Notes: a model not told the origin generated them from the sequence alone. A stretch of 64,000 nucleotides of DNA from Ascarosepion bandense (GCA_037127315.1 JBBBDQ010000913.1:5233501-5297500); one strand, 5' to 3'; shown: positions 10,685-22,877, counted from the stretch's first letter. Translations and numbers: made by a program.

Positions 10685-11129
10685 ATGGGCAAGAACTGAA
10701 ATCATCCGCTGTCTATATTTGGTTCATTGTTGTTGTGGGGGTTGGTTGGGGTTATTGATAATGAAGGGAATGTGTCTTCCGTGCTGACCGTTAGACTTTT
10801 GAAGAACTTGGTGTGTAAATGCTAAATGGTTAATTTATGGCATTATCTGTTAGAATGAACGTTTTTATTGGTCGGGTATATCTTTTGGTTAGAATTTCGA
10901 AGAACGTGGTGTGTGGGGGTTGATTACTTGGTCAGTTTTGCGCGTGTGTGGTTTTTTTTTGGGTTTTTTTTTTTTGTGATTAGGGAACCCACGTGGTTAG
11001 CTAGTGTTTGATTAATGAGTGTCTGTTGTTACCAGACAGATTTTATATATTCTCTTTTATCTAGTGGCCAGGCTGTCTTCCTTGGGGTTCCTTAGATGGA
11101 CATGATAGGGATGGGGTGCTTTTTCCTTT

Positions 11130-12110
11130 TAATTTTGATTTTTCCAGTATGGAATATTTTTGTATTTAAGTAAGGTTTTTATGGGTAGGTTTCTAATCTA
11201 ATTCGGAATGTTAAACTTTGCTTTAGAATTCAGTAGTTTGATCTTTTCTATAGAATTGTTAATTTTTATTTTAGCAGGATAGGGGTGTTCATTCAAGTGT
11301 GGAGTATTATTGTATTTAGGCAAAGTTATTTCTAAAAAATCTAAACTTGTATTTTTTTAGAAGGTAAATGCAAATTTGTATTTTATCAGTTTTTTATAAT
11401 TTATCTAAATTTGTATACCTAATTTTAATTTTGAAGATCGGTTTTTTTCTCTTAATTCTTAATTTTCCATAGATTATACTTTGGAAGCCTGTTTATTTCA
11501 TTTAATTTTTCATTTTATTTATATAGATATTTTTGTGGGTATTAGACCTTACTTTAAGGATTTATTAGATCGATTTTTTCTATAGCATTTTTAATCTTTT
11601 ATAATAAAAATATCTAATCAAATTCCTAGTATTTTTTAGCATGATTGTAGGGTTAGATCTTTAATGTGCTTACAGTTTATTTTTGTGTATGTTATAATTA
11701 TTCTGAAATAGTATATTTAATCTTAATTTTGAATATAGGAAATTGATTCTTTATGGAGTTTGGGAGCCATTTTTTTCGTTTAATTTTGATTTTTCCAGTA
11801 CGGAATATTAAACTTTGCTGTAGAATTTAGTAATTTGATCTATTTAAGTGTGGAGTATTTTGTATTTAGGCGAAGTTATTTATAAAAAATCTGAAATTGT
11901 ATTTTTTAAAAGGTAATTGTAAATTTGTATTTTATCAGTTTTTTATAATTTATCTAAATTTGTATATTTAATCTTAATTTTGAATTTAGGGGATCGATTT
12001 TTTAATTTTTCATAGATTATAGTTTGGGAGCCTGTTTATTTCATTTAATTTTACATTTTATTTATTTAGATATTTTTGTGGGTATTAGACCTTACTTTAA
12101 ATAATCTGAG
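11130..12110. repeat. Direct repeat of about 380 bp, T-rich
   Basis: The block with AATTTTGATTTTTCCAGTA, GTTTTTTATAATTTATCTAA and GTGGGTATTAGACCTTAC occurs at 11130-11560 and again at 11768-12102. It lies beyond the 10.6-kb ribozyme and may be non-coding sequence of the same element; no frame is open. Confidence 0.8.
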
Positions 12111-13190
12111 ATTACTTCTAATTTATAGAAATTCGAATGAAAGTATTGTTTCAACTTTATATAGTAGCAATTTACGCAGCAGTCAAGGGGAATGAATAAG
12201 GAGAGCTTAAGTATTTTCAAGTAAAGGGAAATAACCAAAAAGAAAAATCATTTAAGTTGCTTCCCTTGACACTCAAAGTTTTTTTCGTTTTTTTTTTTTT
12301 TGATCTGCAATTAATCATACGTAAGTTACAAAAGTTAAAATTGTTGAATGGAACGAAAAATTATCAATCCCGGTAACATAGCAAAAAAGAACAATTACAT
12401 TATGCAAATCATTTACATATTTCACTGAACTTACATAAAAAAGTTACATAACGAATATTTTTTTAAAATAACAAGGAAAACTGTTTTTTTTGTACGCAAT
12501 TAAAATGTAATTGGATTATGAAATATAAACAAATAAAAACTATTTAAATATAAATTATACTAAAACCATAGTTGACACCACAATCCGCCACCCAGCAATT
12601 TGCAAGTGTAGTGATTGCAGAAACAGTTTGTGTTTTATCAGCATAAGAAAAATTAAAAATTGATTTATTATACATTTCCCTTCAGTATTACACAATAAGT
12701 AATAATGAAGGTATCAAAAATTTGTTATAATTCACAAACATTCTTAGATTTTTCAGTTTTTCTTAGATGAATTAGAGAAATAATTGTTTTGTTAGTAATT
12801 TCTTCCTTTTTTAGTATACATTCAGTAAGTCTTTCTTTTGTATCTTAGTAATACATCTCAAAGAAATTATTCTATTATTCAAACATATATGCATATAATT
12901 TTGGTAAGCACAGAAATAAAGAAATGTTCACTTATCTGTAGGTGGCAACATTTTATCAAAGACTGTCATGAATGTCTGCTTTCCAAGGTAAAGTCAAAGT
13001 CAAACAACAAAAAAAAAATTTTAGAATTTTTTTTTTCTTTCAGGGATAAAATGCTTGTTGTAATACATCATAGGAAGATCATGTCTTATTAAATTTTTTT
13101 AAATAATATAACTCTTTCTTTCTTTAGTGTTAACTATAATTCTTATCTTGTATTTTTATTGCTTAACATTTAATTTTTCTTTTATTATTA
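12110..13190. other. AT-rich sequence without recognised element
   Basis: No coding similarity, RNA gene or repeat identified; short frames only. Confidence 0.7.
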
Positions 13191-13194
13191 TTTT

Positions 13195-13590
13195 GGTTCC
13201 AGGCTACTACAGAGTCTACGAATAGGAGTTGGAGGTTATTTAGTAATTGATATGTTGCTATCACTATATAGCTTTGAATCTATCTTAAATGTTTACAAGT
13301 CTACCATTCATCTCAGCTTTGAATATTATTGCCACATCAGATCAGGTGCTCCTGCTATGTAATTAAAGATTCTTTATAAAAATGCAAAAGAATCTGCAAT
13401 GTTATCAGCCCTGACCTGCCATCTTAACTTCAGTCACTTTCTCACCACCATAAAGTATCTTCCCAGTGCCTTTTCTATAAATATTTTCATGGTAATTGTC
13501 CTGATGAACTTTCCTCTATGGTATCTAGACTGTATGAATTTAAGCACAGTACAAGATTGATGCCAAGGTCTTATCAATTTACAGCCGAAA
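13195..13590 (+). mobile_element. Old LINE fragment
   Basis: The nucleotide order ACAAGTCTACCATTCATCTC, GAATATTATTGCCACATCAG, TCCTGACC-type and CTATAAATATTTTCATGG follows the LINE RT 3' half (TIRLCIEYCCHIWSG to CLFKYFHG). Many indels; no open frame. Confidence 0.78.
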
Positions 13591-13679
13591 TATCTACTGT
13601 ATGAAAACAGCCTTAATTTTTGCTAAAATTTTTCAGTAGTGTAAAATAACCTTTTTTTGTGAAATTAAAGATTTATTTT

Positions 13680-14690
13680 GTTGGCAAAGTTTCATCCATT
13701 TGCAATTGAAACGCCTAGATTTAACCCTTAGTTCTATGCTAACAGTTTCTTCTCTTAAAACATCTTACTTGTGAAACTCTTCCAGCTTCTTGCTTTCACA
13801 GAAAAAAAATGGCAACCTACTGTATGAAAATATTCTGCCTGGTCTGTCATTACTTGAAAAAGACACAGCCACCCAATCATGTATCACTTGACTGCCTAAT
13901 CTTGAATCTTACGCATCTTTAAGTCTACCATTTGTTCATGCTTTGAATGTTGCTGCCATATTTGGTCTGCGGCTTCTGCTATGTATTTTGAAATTCTTGA
14001 TAAAATACGAGGAAGAATCTGCTATTTTATTAATCCTGACCTGGCATCTCGGTTTTAGAATCTTTCCCACCACTGTAATATAGTTTCCTTGTGATTTTTC
14101 TATAAATATTTTCATGGTAATTGTTCTGATGAACTTTGTTCTTTGATCAGTCAGTTGAGTGCCATACCTGATACACACTTGAGTGATCTTGTCTCGAAAG
14201 AAGATTATCCCGCAGTAGGTTTCCATTGCTTTCTGCAGTAGACTGATTGCCAGCCAAGGTTACAGAACCCGATCTGTCCTATTATTTAACCCATAACTGG
14301 AGGGAAGAGACAGATTAATGCTTTTCCCAAGGATATTTGTGCATAAGTGAATGCAAAGAATTCAACTGGATATCAAGATTAAAAATTTAACAACATTGGC
14401 AGCAAGGTCTCATTTTATAAATGAAATGTCTAGATGTAACCATAAGTTCCATGCTAACAGTTTCCTCTATCGCACTTTTTGCTTGTGGAACTCTTCCGTC
14501 TTCTTGCTTTCCAGTCAACTTTGGTCATGGAAAATTTCAATGCAATGTCAATCATTATCTGCTGTCTACTTAATTCTTTTTCTTTTATTGTTCTCTTTCC
14601 TTAGTAATGATTTCTTTTTCACATATCATTTCTTACTCAGTAAGCCACTTTTGTCTTAGAGGATTTATTACCTTGCTTGGGTTAAAATGA
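13680..14690 (+). mobile_element. Old LINE fragments interrupted by a SINE
   Basis: Pieces at 13690-13800, 13905-14138 and 14365-14690 match the LINE C-terminal coding region (AACTCTTCCAGCTTCTTGC, GTCTACCATTTGTTCATGC, AGGTCTCATTTTATAAATG). They are broken by the reverse SINE at 14139-14350. The frames are badly degraded. Confidence 0.72.
14139..14350 (-). mobile_element. tRNA-derived SINE, 5'-truncated, inside LINE fragment
   Basis: Reverse-oriented SINE from the 3' end (TCAGTCAGTTGAGTGCC) to GCATAAGTGAATGCAAAG; the tRNA head is absent. It interrupts a plus-strand LINE fragment that resumes at 14350. Confidence 0.87.
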
Positions 14691-15176
14691 TTCAAAATTT
14701 AAGATTAAGCTCAATAAGATAGCTATTAATTGTGGTAGCTTTTTTTCTAAAACAATTTATGTCAGTTACCCCACTTGGCTTTATCAAAAACACACATTAA
14801 GGTGCACTCTTTAAGTCTATAAAAAGGCAAGCACATTCTTTTCATTTAACTCTTGCTTCCAGATGCAGTAGAATGTAGATGAAGAAAGCTGCTGATAGGG
14901 CATATTTGCTTCATTGGTCCTCTGTTAACTGAACTCCCATTCACTCAAATACGCACATATGTATTGCATATGTTTATTTTGCACACAAACACATTCTCAT
15001 AGCTTGTTTCAATGTCTTTTCCTTTCATTTTAATTTGTACACAGGCAATTACTTTTGTTAATACATGCATATAATTGCCATTTGTTTGAAATTCATTGTT
15101 TTGTGTGTCTTATTTTTACCCAGACTTGCATGAGTTCATGATATTGTTTGTTGGACATGTTCCAGGCGCCTATAAA

Positions 15177-15200
15177 TCTAAACTTATTTATAAATGGAAC

Positions 15201-15241
<41 letters not shown>

Positions 15242-15507
15242 CTTACCTATAGACTCCAAAATGGCTGAACTGATTTTCTTGAAAATTTACACAGTTGTAC
15301 TATAAGTACTATGTACTGCGAGTGTTCTTAACTAGGTTTTGTGTTGAGGTACCCCCGATAAATACCGAAAATCAATAATCGAAAAAAAAATCAGTTTATA
15401 GAAGGAGTGGTCCAATTTTAATAACATTTGATACACTCATAAACAAAGACATAAGAAACAATATTCAGAAGTTTCAAGGTTGCAGTTCTTACAATAGTGC
15501 AGAAAAT

Positions 15508-15539
<32 letters not shown>

Positions 15540-15738
15540 GATATATATATATATATATATAAGGCAAGATGTTTTTGTGTGTGTCTGTTTATCTGTCTGT
15601 GTGTTCTTTATACAAATCCACAATTTTTATCTCACCAAACTTCACACACATATTCTTTAGGCTGAGTCTGAACTCCAGGACCATGGATTATTTTTAAAGC
15701 TTTCATTACATCTGAGCAATGCTGGGCTATACTGCTAG
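15177..15738 (+). mobile_element. Helitron-like non-autonomous element
   Basis: Starts A|TCTAAACTTATTTATAAATGG and ends CTGCTAG|T, with a short hairpin (AATGCTGGGC region) just before CTAG. TC start, CTRR end and insertion between A and T are Helitron features. It contains a (TG)n at 15203, a (TA)n at 15513, and the shared body (GTTCTTAACTAGGTTTTGTG, GAAGTTTCAAGGTTGCAG). No Rep/helicase coding. Confidence 0.75.
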
Positions 15739-15869
15739 TGTCTACTGTAAAAACATATCAAAAGTGTTGATTTTTTTTTTTTTTTTGCACAAATATCATA
15801 ACATCCCATGACAATTGTATAAAGTATACATTTATAGGTGACCTATTTGAAAAGGCTGTTAGAGCTTGA

Positions 15870-16745
15870 GTTTTGTTTAACGGCATATCAACATCTCTGT
15901 GGGTTATCTAATGCCAAAAAGGTGGGGTTTTAATGTACTTTTTTTAATGTTCAGTTATAGTGAAAAGGTTGAGTTGACTAAATCAATTTTTTATGAATTT
16001 TTTTAAAAAGATTTTTTATTTTAGAAAAACTGAAGAGGTCTTCTAGTTTTGTATTAAAAAATGTATTGCTGGTTAATTTTTTATTCCTTCAAAAATCAAA
16101 AATGTATAATGGCAATTTTTTTTCCCTTCAAAAATCTATTGTTGGTAATATTTTTTTCTTCAAAAAATGCATTTTTCTATAAAAGTCTATTTTTAAGTAT
16201 ATATTTATATAAAAGTCTAATTTTATACTTTCATAGTCAGTTAGTTAAGTGCCATACGTGATACACACTTGGGCGATCATGTCTCGAAAGAGATATGACT
16301 GACTGGGCAGAAGATTATCCCGCAGTAGGTTGCCATTGCTTTCTGTGGTAGACTGGTTGCCGACCAAGGCTATAGAACCCAATCTGTCCTGTTATTTAGC
16401 CCATAACTGGAAGGAATAGACAGATTAATACCTTTCCCAAGGGTATTTGCGCGTAAGTGAATGCAATGAATTCGGCTAGAATTCGAACTCGGCTCCCCGA
16501 TTTCTCGTTCCGAGTCGATATCCAATGCATGACAACGCATGTCCTAGACTAAGGTCGAAGCACTTTCATAGTGCTTCGACCTTAGTCTAGGTGGTTAATC
16601 ACTTGCCCATAGCTGGGACCCTAACAGGTGCTACCATTCCAGGTCATGGTGAACCTGGGAACAACAGCAATTAAGAAATGGTTTCATGATACTCACAACC
16701 TCCCAATCAGAAGCCATGCTGCCAGATGCAGTTAATCATCACACC
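15870..16745 (+). repeat. Interspersed family X, copy 3 (split by SINE)
   Basis: GAGTTTTGTTTAACGGCATATC start and CCATGCTGCCAGATGCAG end; interrupted by the SINE at 16237-16556. Confidence 0.88.
16237..16556 (-). mobile_element. tRNA-derived SINE, full length, with target-site duplication
   Basis: A full copy in reverse orientation. Box B (reverse ATTCGAACTCGG) and box A (reverse CCGATATCC-like) are both present. It was inserted into the interspersed 500-bp repeat: actttcatag occurs just before it and again just after it (16562-16571). The 5' junction carries a perfect palindrome (see findings). Confidence 0.92.
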
Positions 16746-17142
16746 TAGGACCCAAAGGCTGTTAGAATAATCTAGGACTTACACTGGAAGGAAACTGTAT
16801 ATGGATAAAAAATGAATTCAGTAACTACACAAAAATATAAAAAAGACTAAGAGAATGATATGTCCTTTCTGAATTATTCAACATTTACTGCGAGTCTATC
16901 CCGAGGGAGCTGCGGACTCTACCAGAATTTTTTTTTTTTTTTTGTTTTAATCAGTGGGTAATCTTAACAATATAAGATGCATAGATGACACTGTGATGAT
17001 AGCTGATGCAGAAAGGAAACTACAGAAACTCCTAGACAGGATAGTAAAAGAAAGAGAGAAAAAAAGACTAACTATCAACTGCAAGAAGAGAGAAAGTAAG
17101 AGGTAAAACCCAAGATTTATGAATTACAAATTAGAGATATTT

Positions 17143-18440
17143 TTTTATTTTTTATTTTTATTATAAGCGTTTCACCCCGAGCAAGGCATGTCACTGCCAC
17201 TACTGCGCAGGGGGCTACGTAGAGTGGAGAAAGGATGATTAAATATAGGAAATGTCAGAGGGTGGGTGATAGGTGGGTAAGGATACTGAGAATGAGGGTT
17301 GGGTAGATGAGAGTGTTCTGAGAATAGTTGGGAGTTAGTGTGATAGGAGGTGTCTATTGACCCTACATTTAAACACCTGGAGATTGTAGCTGTCGGGAAA
17401 GCAGAGTTGTGGAAGGGAGTTCCACAGGCGGGAAGCACGAGAAAAGAAGCTGTTGGAGTAGAATTTACGGTTACATCTTATTTGTTTAACTGTAAAAGAG
17501 TGGGACCTAGTTGCTAATCTAGTATCTCGTGTAAATTCGTGCTTAGGCGGCACCAGCGATCTAAGCTCATCGGAGCAGAAGCCATGAAAGTACTTGAAGA
17601 GGCACAGGGAAGCCACATCACGCCGGTGAGAGAGTGGTTGCAGCCAGTCTGCCAAGTCAGTATCAACCACGTTACAGATCCTCCTTTGTATTTTATCAAG
17701 AAGCCCAAGGAGAGCAGCAGGGGCACCCGACCAGATATGGCAGCAATATTCTATACACAGGCGGATGGTAGATTTGTATATGTGCAGAATAGATTCGGGT
17801 GGGAAAAATTTCCGGGCCCTGCACAGGGAGCTGACTTTCATAGCAGCAGATTTGGCAATGGATTCAATATAGTCATTCCATTTGAGGTCTGCCGAGAGTG
17901 TAAGGCCAAGGAGGCGTAGTATTTTACTCTCTCGGAGGCTAGCCTGTCCCATGCTAATGGGAGGTAGATGCGATTGTTTATGATGGTTAGTTGATAACAG
18001 CTTTGTTTTAGAGGCATTGAAATTTACCAACCATTTCCTACCCCAGGCCACTACGGATTGGAGGTCCCTTTCAAGTACGTCAGCGAGGTTCACTTTGTCG
18101 TCCAGACCTGGTTTCTGATCGATGCGAGAGTAGATTGTTGTGTCGTTGGCATACATGCCAACTTGGGATCTAATGGTGTCAGGGAGATCATTAATGCAGA
18201 TCAGAAAGAGCGTGGGACCTAGGATGGAACCTTGAGGGACGCCCGCGTTCGTATGGTAGTTTTGGGAGGCATGCCCATTTAATACCACCTTCAATGTGCG
18301 GTTAGAGAGGAAAGACTGGATGAGGTCAAACAGATGTCCAGTTATCCCATAGCTCCGCAGTTTGCACAAGAGGCCAGCATGCCAGACCCTGTCGAATGCT
18401 TTGGAGATATCCAAGGCAACGGTTCGGGCTTCACCATTCT
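17143..18440 (-). mobile_element. Non-LTR retrotransposon, 5'-truncated copy with long RT open frame
   Basis: The minus-strand frame from about 18414 to 17335 is open for 359 residues. It begins with DISKAFDRVWH (RT domain 2), then GVPQGSILGPTLF (domain 4), GMYANDTTIY (the catalytic box), thumb-like sequence, and a C-terminus with RLWNSLPQLCFPDSYNLQVF. This is the reverse transcriptase of a jockey/CR1-type LINE. The catalytic box should read Y/F-A-D-D; here the first Asp is Asn (codon AAC), so this copy is probably dead although open. The 3' UTR ends in TTATAATAAAAAT-type sequence next to the target at about 17143. The upstream endonuclease is missing. It sits inside an RTE-like LINE of opposite orientation. 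Confidence 0.9.
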
Positions 18441-18658
18441 TGTCGAGTGCCTGGTAATCAAGCAGGTGCAGAAATTTAAATATCTGGGAATCGTTTTAAC
18501 AAAGGTTGAAAAATGATGCTGAGATACAAACACACATTGGATGAGTGAAAGACGCATTCCATAAACTAAACAGAATCGTCAAAAGTGCTGAGAAGCAGAA
18601 AACTTTTGTGAGAAACAAAGAAAAAAATGCTCGACTGTTATATGGTATACATCCTTTT

Positions 18659-18929
18659 GTCTACGGCTATATCGTGTTGAATACACCGGTTCCCGTCCAA
18701 TCACCGAAGTTAAGCAACATCGAGCCTGATCAATTCTTTAAATTGGTAGCTTTTTGGGAATACCAGGTGTTGTAAATGTAAGGACCAAGAATGGTTCACT
18801 GGTCCTACAGGTTTGGGGATTGAGTGCAGGGCTAACAACCCTGCCCCGTAAAAAGCAGCTTATTACAGAAACAGCAACAAAAAGTGGCTGCCCTATGCAC
18901 CATCTGGGTGTGATGGATAAATGATGATG
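18659..18929 (+). mobile_element. 5S-rRNA-derived SINE with target-site duplication
   Basis: The first 115 bp match 5S rRNA: GTCTACGGCTATATCG start, the CACCGGTTCCCGTCC and AAGTTAAGCAACATCGAGC segments, and a GGGAATACCAGGTG end. An unrelated body follows, with GGGCTAACAACCCTGCCCC and a GATGATGAT 3' tail. The 12-bp sequence atacatcctttt is repeated exactly at 18647-18658 and 18930-18941, the target-site duplication of retroposition. The 5S part is mutated in the box C region (GATCAATTCTTTAAATT), so it is not a functional 5S gene. It splits the RTE-like LINE. Confidence 0.92.
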
Positions 18930-19784
18930 ATACATCCTTTTATATGACAGCGAGTACTGGAAAATAACCCCATGGATGGATTAGGAGAAAACCGGGAGCA
19001 GCAGAAATGTGATTCTACAAAAGGATACTGAAAGTTCAATGGATGAAGTGAGTACGAAATTAGAAAGCTGGCAACAAAAAGAAAGCTGATGCTCAGAATC
19101 AGGAAGAGATAGCTTAAGTTCTTCGGACATATGATAAGAAGGCTTGGAAAACTTGACCCTCACAGGACATATTGAGGGCAAGACCAAGAGAGGAAGGCAG
19201 CAAGCCACCAAACTAACAAGCTTGTGTGAATGGATGGCAGAGCTGAGGGTAGAAGCTTTAGCAAAGAAGGGGACAGGAAATTTTAATGAACCATGATCAA
19301 TCGTCCATGTCCTGAAGGGACATGACACACAGTAAAATGTATGTATAAAAATGTTGCGGGGAATTACCTACACACGAATATGAACTCTACTGGACTACAT
19401 AAATACCAAGAGTTATTTACTCTCAGGGGTAGTAGTAAGTAGCAGCAGCTACGATACTCATTTGTTAGTATGCTGCTTCGGCGCTAAGTACTTTTATACT
19501 ATTTCCTCTGTACACTGTTTCTCGTTTTTGGAATATAATATTGTTTCCAACCGTGTGTTCAAGTCTTTCTTCTGACCATTTTTGCAGGGCCACATAAAAA
19601 AAAAAAAATATTTGTTTTTTTTTGTAAGCTGCAGGTATGATCAAAACAATTTTTAACATCTCTATAAACCACTTTTAATTTTTATCTATTCTTCAAAATA
19701 TAGCCCCTTTGCGGAGGGGAACAGTGTTGCTTTTATCCTTAGATTAGATTGGACATAAAATTAAAGCAAAAATACCAGGTCCCT

Positions 19785-20025
19785 GTTGATCTGAACTCAG
19801 AACAGCATTGACCCTTTACAATCGTACCAGTTGCAGCACTGGCTACAAGCAAGTGAACAATTTTTATCTCTACTCACACCTATAAATATGCTGTCCTGCT
19901 CTGTGTCATATTTGCCCTTGTTGAGTAATGAAGATTAACTCATCTTGACTTCCCTAAAAGTTTACCCTGCTCTTTTGAATTCAGAAAACCCTAGAAAGAA
20001 AATTACATAAAATTTCCAGCTTCAT
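19785..20025. repeat. Unclassified dispersed repeat, copy 1
   Basis: ACTCACACCTATAAATATGC, CTTCCCTAAAAGTTTACC and GAAAACCCTAGAAAGAAA recur in the same order at 49660-49900. Confidence 0.8.
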
Positions 20026-20261
20026 TGTTAATAACATGTGCGTCAAATGAATTTATAAATATTTAATAATTACCTATACTGCAGTTTCATCAACAAAAGA
20101 ATGAAGAAAATTTAGGGTGATTCGAACGAGTTCATTTTTGCTTTCTTGCTGTATAAAGTTATTAAGTAATAATAACAAAAGAACTATTTTATTTTTATTT
20201 AGAATTATCCACTTGGCAATAAATACTAAAATAATATGAAATAATCATTTTATTTTAAAAA

Positions 20262-20298
20262 AACTGGGGTGGCCTAATAATTATGGCCGGTAGTGTAT
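20262..20298. repeat. Solo Tc1-like terminal end
   Basis: GGCCTAATAATTATGGCCGGTAGTG followed by TA matches the tip of a Tc1-like inverted repeat. No partner end is seen nearby; a (TA)n array follows. Confidence 0.55.
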
Positions 20299-20387
20299 AT
20301 ATATATATATATACATACAAAGTTTAGATATTCCTGAACGGGTTTGTTGCCAGGCATGGCATTTATATGAAAGTCTCAATCTGATGT

Positions 20388-20884
20388 TTGGTTTGATTTG
20401 TTTTATGGCATATCAACCTCAATGAGTCATTTAATACCAATGAGATTTTTACAATAGATTTATATAAATAGAATATACATTCTTTGTAAAGTGAGTTTAG
20501 TTGAGAGTCAGATGTATTGCTGGTAATATTTTTTTTTCCTTCATGTATTTTTGTTGATAACACTTTTCCTTCAAAAACATATTTTTGTTAGTAATATTTT
20601 CTTTCAAAAACGTATTTTCATTGGTCACATTTTTCCTTCAAAAATGTTTTGTTGGTAAAATTTGTTATTGAATAAAGTTTTATTGGTAAATACTTTCATA
20701 GCATTTTGACCTCAGTTTGGGGATTAACTATTTACCCATAGCTAAGACCCTAACAGGTGCTACCACTCTGAGTCAGGGTGGACCTGGGAACAACAGCAAT
20801 TAAGAGGTGATTCCTTGCTCCTCACAACCTCCCAATCAGAGGCCTTTCTGCCAAATGCAGTTTACGGTTATATCCAGGACCCTT
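20388..20884 (+). repeat. Interspersed family X, copy 4
   Basis: GATTTGTTTTATGGCATATC to CCTTTCTGCCAAATGCAG, with internal CTTCAAAAA units at 20540-20660. Confidence 0.85.
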
Positions 20885-20991
20885 AATCTGATGAGGATAT
20901 TTAAGAATATGACTTGAATTTTCAGAATCATGTTTTGGTTTTGCAGCAATTGGCAGTGTTGGGTGAAACTATTCTATGTTCAATATGAGTA

Positions 20992-21135
20992 AGCAGTCTA
21001 ATGGATAACAGCTCTGAATGGGAAATCAGAGAGCCAAGTTCTAATTCCAGTTAGGTTCATTACATTCACATGGGCAAACAACCCAGGTAATTAGCGAGAT
21101 TTGTATCAGTAAATCATTATTAACTTCTTACAATC
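20992..21135 (+). mobile_element. Degenerate tRNA-derived SINE
   Basis: AGTAAGCAGTCTAATGGATA (box A-like), GAGAGCCAAGTTCTAATTCC (box B-like), then CATTACATTCACATGGGCAAA in the same order as the reference SINE, ending in TTGTATCAGTAAATCATTA. It resembles the copy at 51855 more than the main subfamily, so it may be an older subfamily. Confidence 0.65.
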
Positions 21136-21149
21136 TAAAAGAAATATTC

Positions 21150-21525
21150 TAGTCATGGGTATGACAATAAACTACATCTGCCAACAAGACCTGTGATCTG
21201 GAGATTGGAGGTTTTAAGGAGCATGAAACCACCTCTAAATTGCTGCTGTTCCTCAATCTACCCTGACCCAGGATAGTAGCACCTGTTATAGTCCCAGCCA
21301 TTGACAAATTGTGAATCACCAATCAAAGACAAAACACTATGAAAGTTATAGTAAAAATACAACCAATAGATTTTTATATTAAAAAAATTATCAATGATAC
21401 ATATTTATAGAAAATTAATAACAAAATGACTAGCAACAAACTTTATTTGTATTAGAAGCCATAAAACTGTCTTCAGCATTAAATAATCCATAGATGTTGA
21501 TATGCCGTTAAACAAAATCAACCAA
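21150..21525 (-). repeat. Interspersed family X, copy 5
   Basis: Reverse copy from AAACTACATCTGCCAACAAGA to TTGATATGCCGTTAAACAAAATC. Confidence 0.83.
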
Positions 21526-21596
21526 TCAAAAAATATTCTCTAGCTTTCAACAACTTGCAAAAGGTTGAAAAGAAAAAATAAATTGGTCAAAATAAT

Positions 21597-22132
21597 TTTT
21601 TTATAATCATTTCACCCCAAGCAAGGCTGGACCGCCACTAGTGCACAGGGGATTAAAGTGAGAGAAAAAAACATGATACAGGGTATGTCAAATAAAAGAT
21701 AAGAGAAAGATGAGAATAAAGGGGATAGAAAATGACAATTGAACTTTTAAAAATTGTTTCCCTTATAGCTACAAACAGAAGAGAGTTCCTCAAACAGAAA
21801 GTGTGAGAAAAGAAACTATTAGAGTAGAAGAGGAGTTACATTTACCTATTTCAATAGTAAAAGGGTTGGAAATTGATGCCAATCTAGTAGCTTACATAAA
21901 TGCATGCGGTTGGGGCACCCACAAAATGAGTTTGTCAAAGCAGTAGCCATTAAAATACTTGTAGAAAAGACATAGGAAAACTATATCACCTCAGTGAAAA
22001 AGTAACTGAAGCCGAGTCACCAAGTCCAGATCAATTATATTGTAGAACTTTCTTTGGATTTTATTGAGAACCTCAAGGTGGACAGCAGGAACACCCGACT
22101 AGAAATAGTAGCACAATTCATGAGATCAGGAA
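21597..22132 (-). mobile_element. LINE 3' fragment, diverged
   Basis: Reverse orientation. Starts with TTTTTTATAATCATTTCACC and CAAGCAAGGC, continues through the positions of the RLWNSLP and CCHIWSG codons, and ends near 22132. Stops in all frames. Confidence 0.82.
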
Positions 22133-22316
22133 ACCAATGAAAAAAAAAAAAAACTGATGAGAGCCATGAAAAGTGTGCCTATGTTATTGACATTGGAATA
22201 TTTTTTATACTCCAGTATTTGTCAATACTTCTGAGATGTGGTTGTATTTGCACTTTTTTCATACTTCTATTATTTACACAAATTTTCATTCCTTGATTAA
22301 AAATGTGGCACTACTT

Positions 22317-22322
<6 letters not shown>

Positions 22323-22368
<46 letters not shown>

Positions 22369-22740
22369 TTATATACACACACACAAATGCATATAAATAT
22401 ATGTATACACACACAAAAGCATACAAATATGTATACACACACATGCATGCATACGTATACGCCCGCACACATACACACAAATGTATACACACATATACAT
22501 GTATACACACACACATATACACATATGTATAAACACACACGTATATGTACACATACATATACACACAGACAAAACACACATATATATATATGCATACACA
22601 GACACACACACATATGCACACATACACACACACACAATGCACACACATATGTATGCACAGACACACACATATATAAGCACACACAGACATATATATGCAC
22701 ACACACACAGACATATATATATATATGCACACACACAGAC

Positions 22741-22773
<33 letters not shown>

Positions 22774-22877
22774 GACATATATATATATATATATACACAC
22801 ACACAGACATATATGCACACACAGACATATATATATATATATATATATACGTACACACAGGCATATATGCACACACA

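Larger units (their letters stand above)
16760..19335 (+). pseudogene. RTE-like LINE remnant, split by two later insertions
   Basis: Three collinear plus-strand pieces read as a degenerate RT. Piece one (about 16840-17110) has FNIYCESIPRELRTLP, then CIDDTVMIADAERKLQKLLD (normally YADDT). Piece two (about 18440-18650) has VQKFKYLGIVLTK and residues matching the RT thumb. Piece three (about 18945-19330) corresponds to the MWFYRRMLRIS / LMLRIRKRQLKFLGHI region and the terminal VLKGH box, broken by frameshifts. The gap between pieces one and two is the minus-strand LINE (17143-18440). The gap between two and three is a 5S-SINE. The order of events is therefore RTE first, then the other two. Confidence 0.8.

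Noticed and set aside
17539..17919. 126-codon plus-strand frame
   Set aside because: Shadow of the minus-strand LINE reverse transcriptase.
18659..18775. Functional 5S rRNA gene
   Set aside because: Mutated in the 3' third, followed by a SINE body and flanked by target-site duplications.
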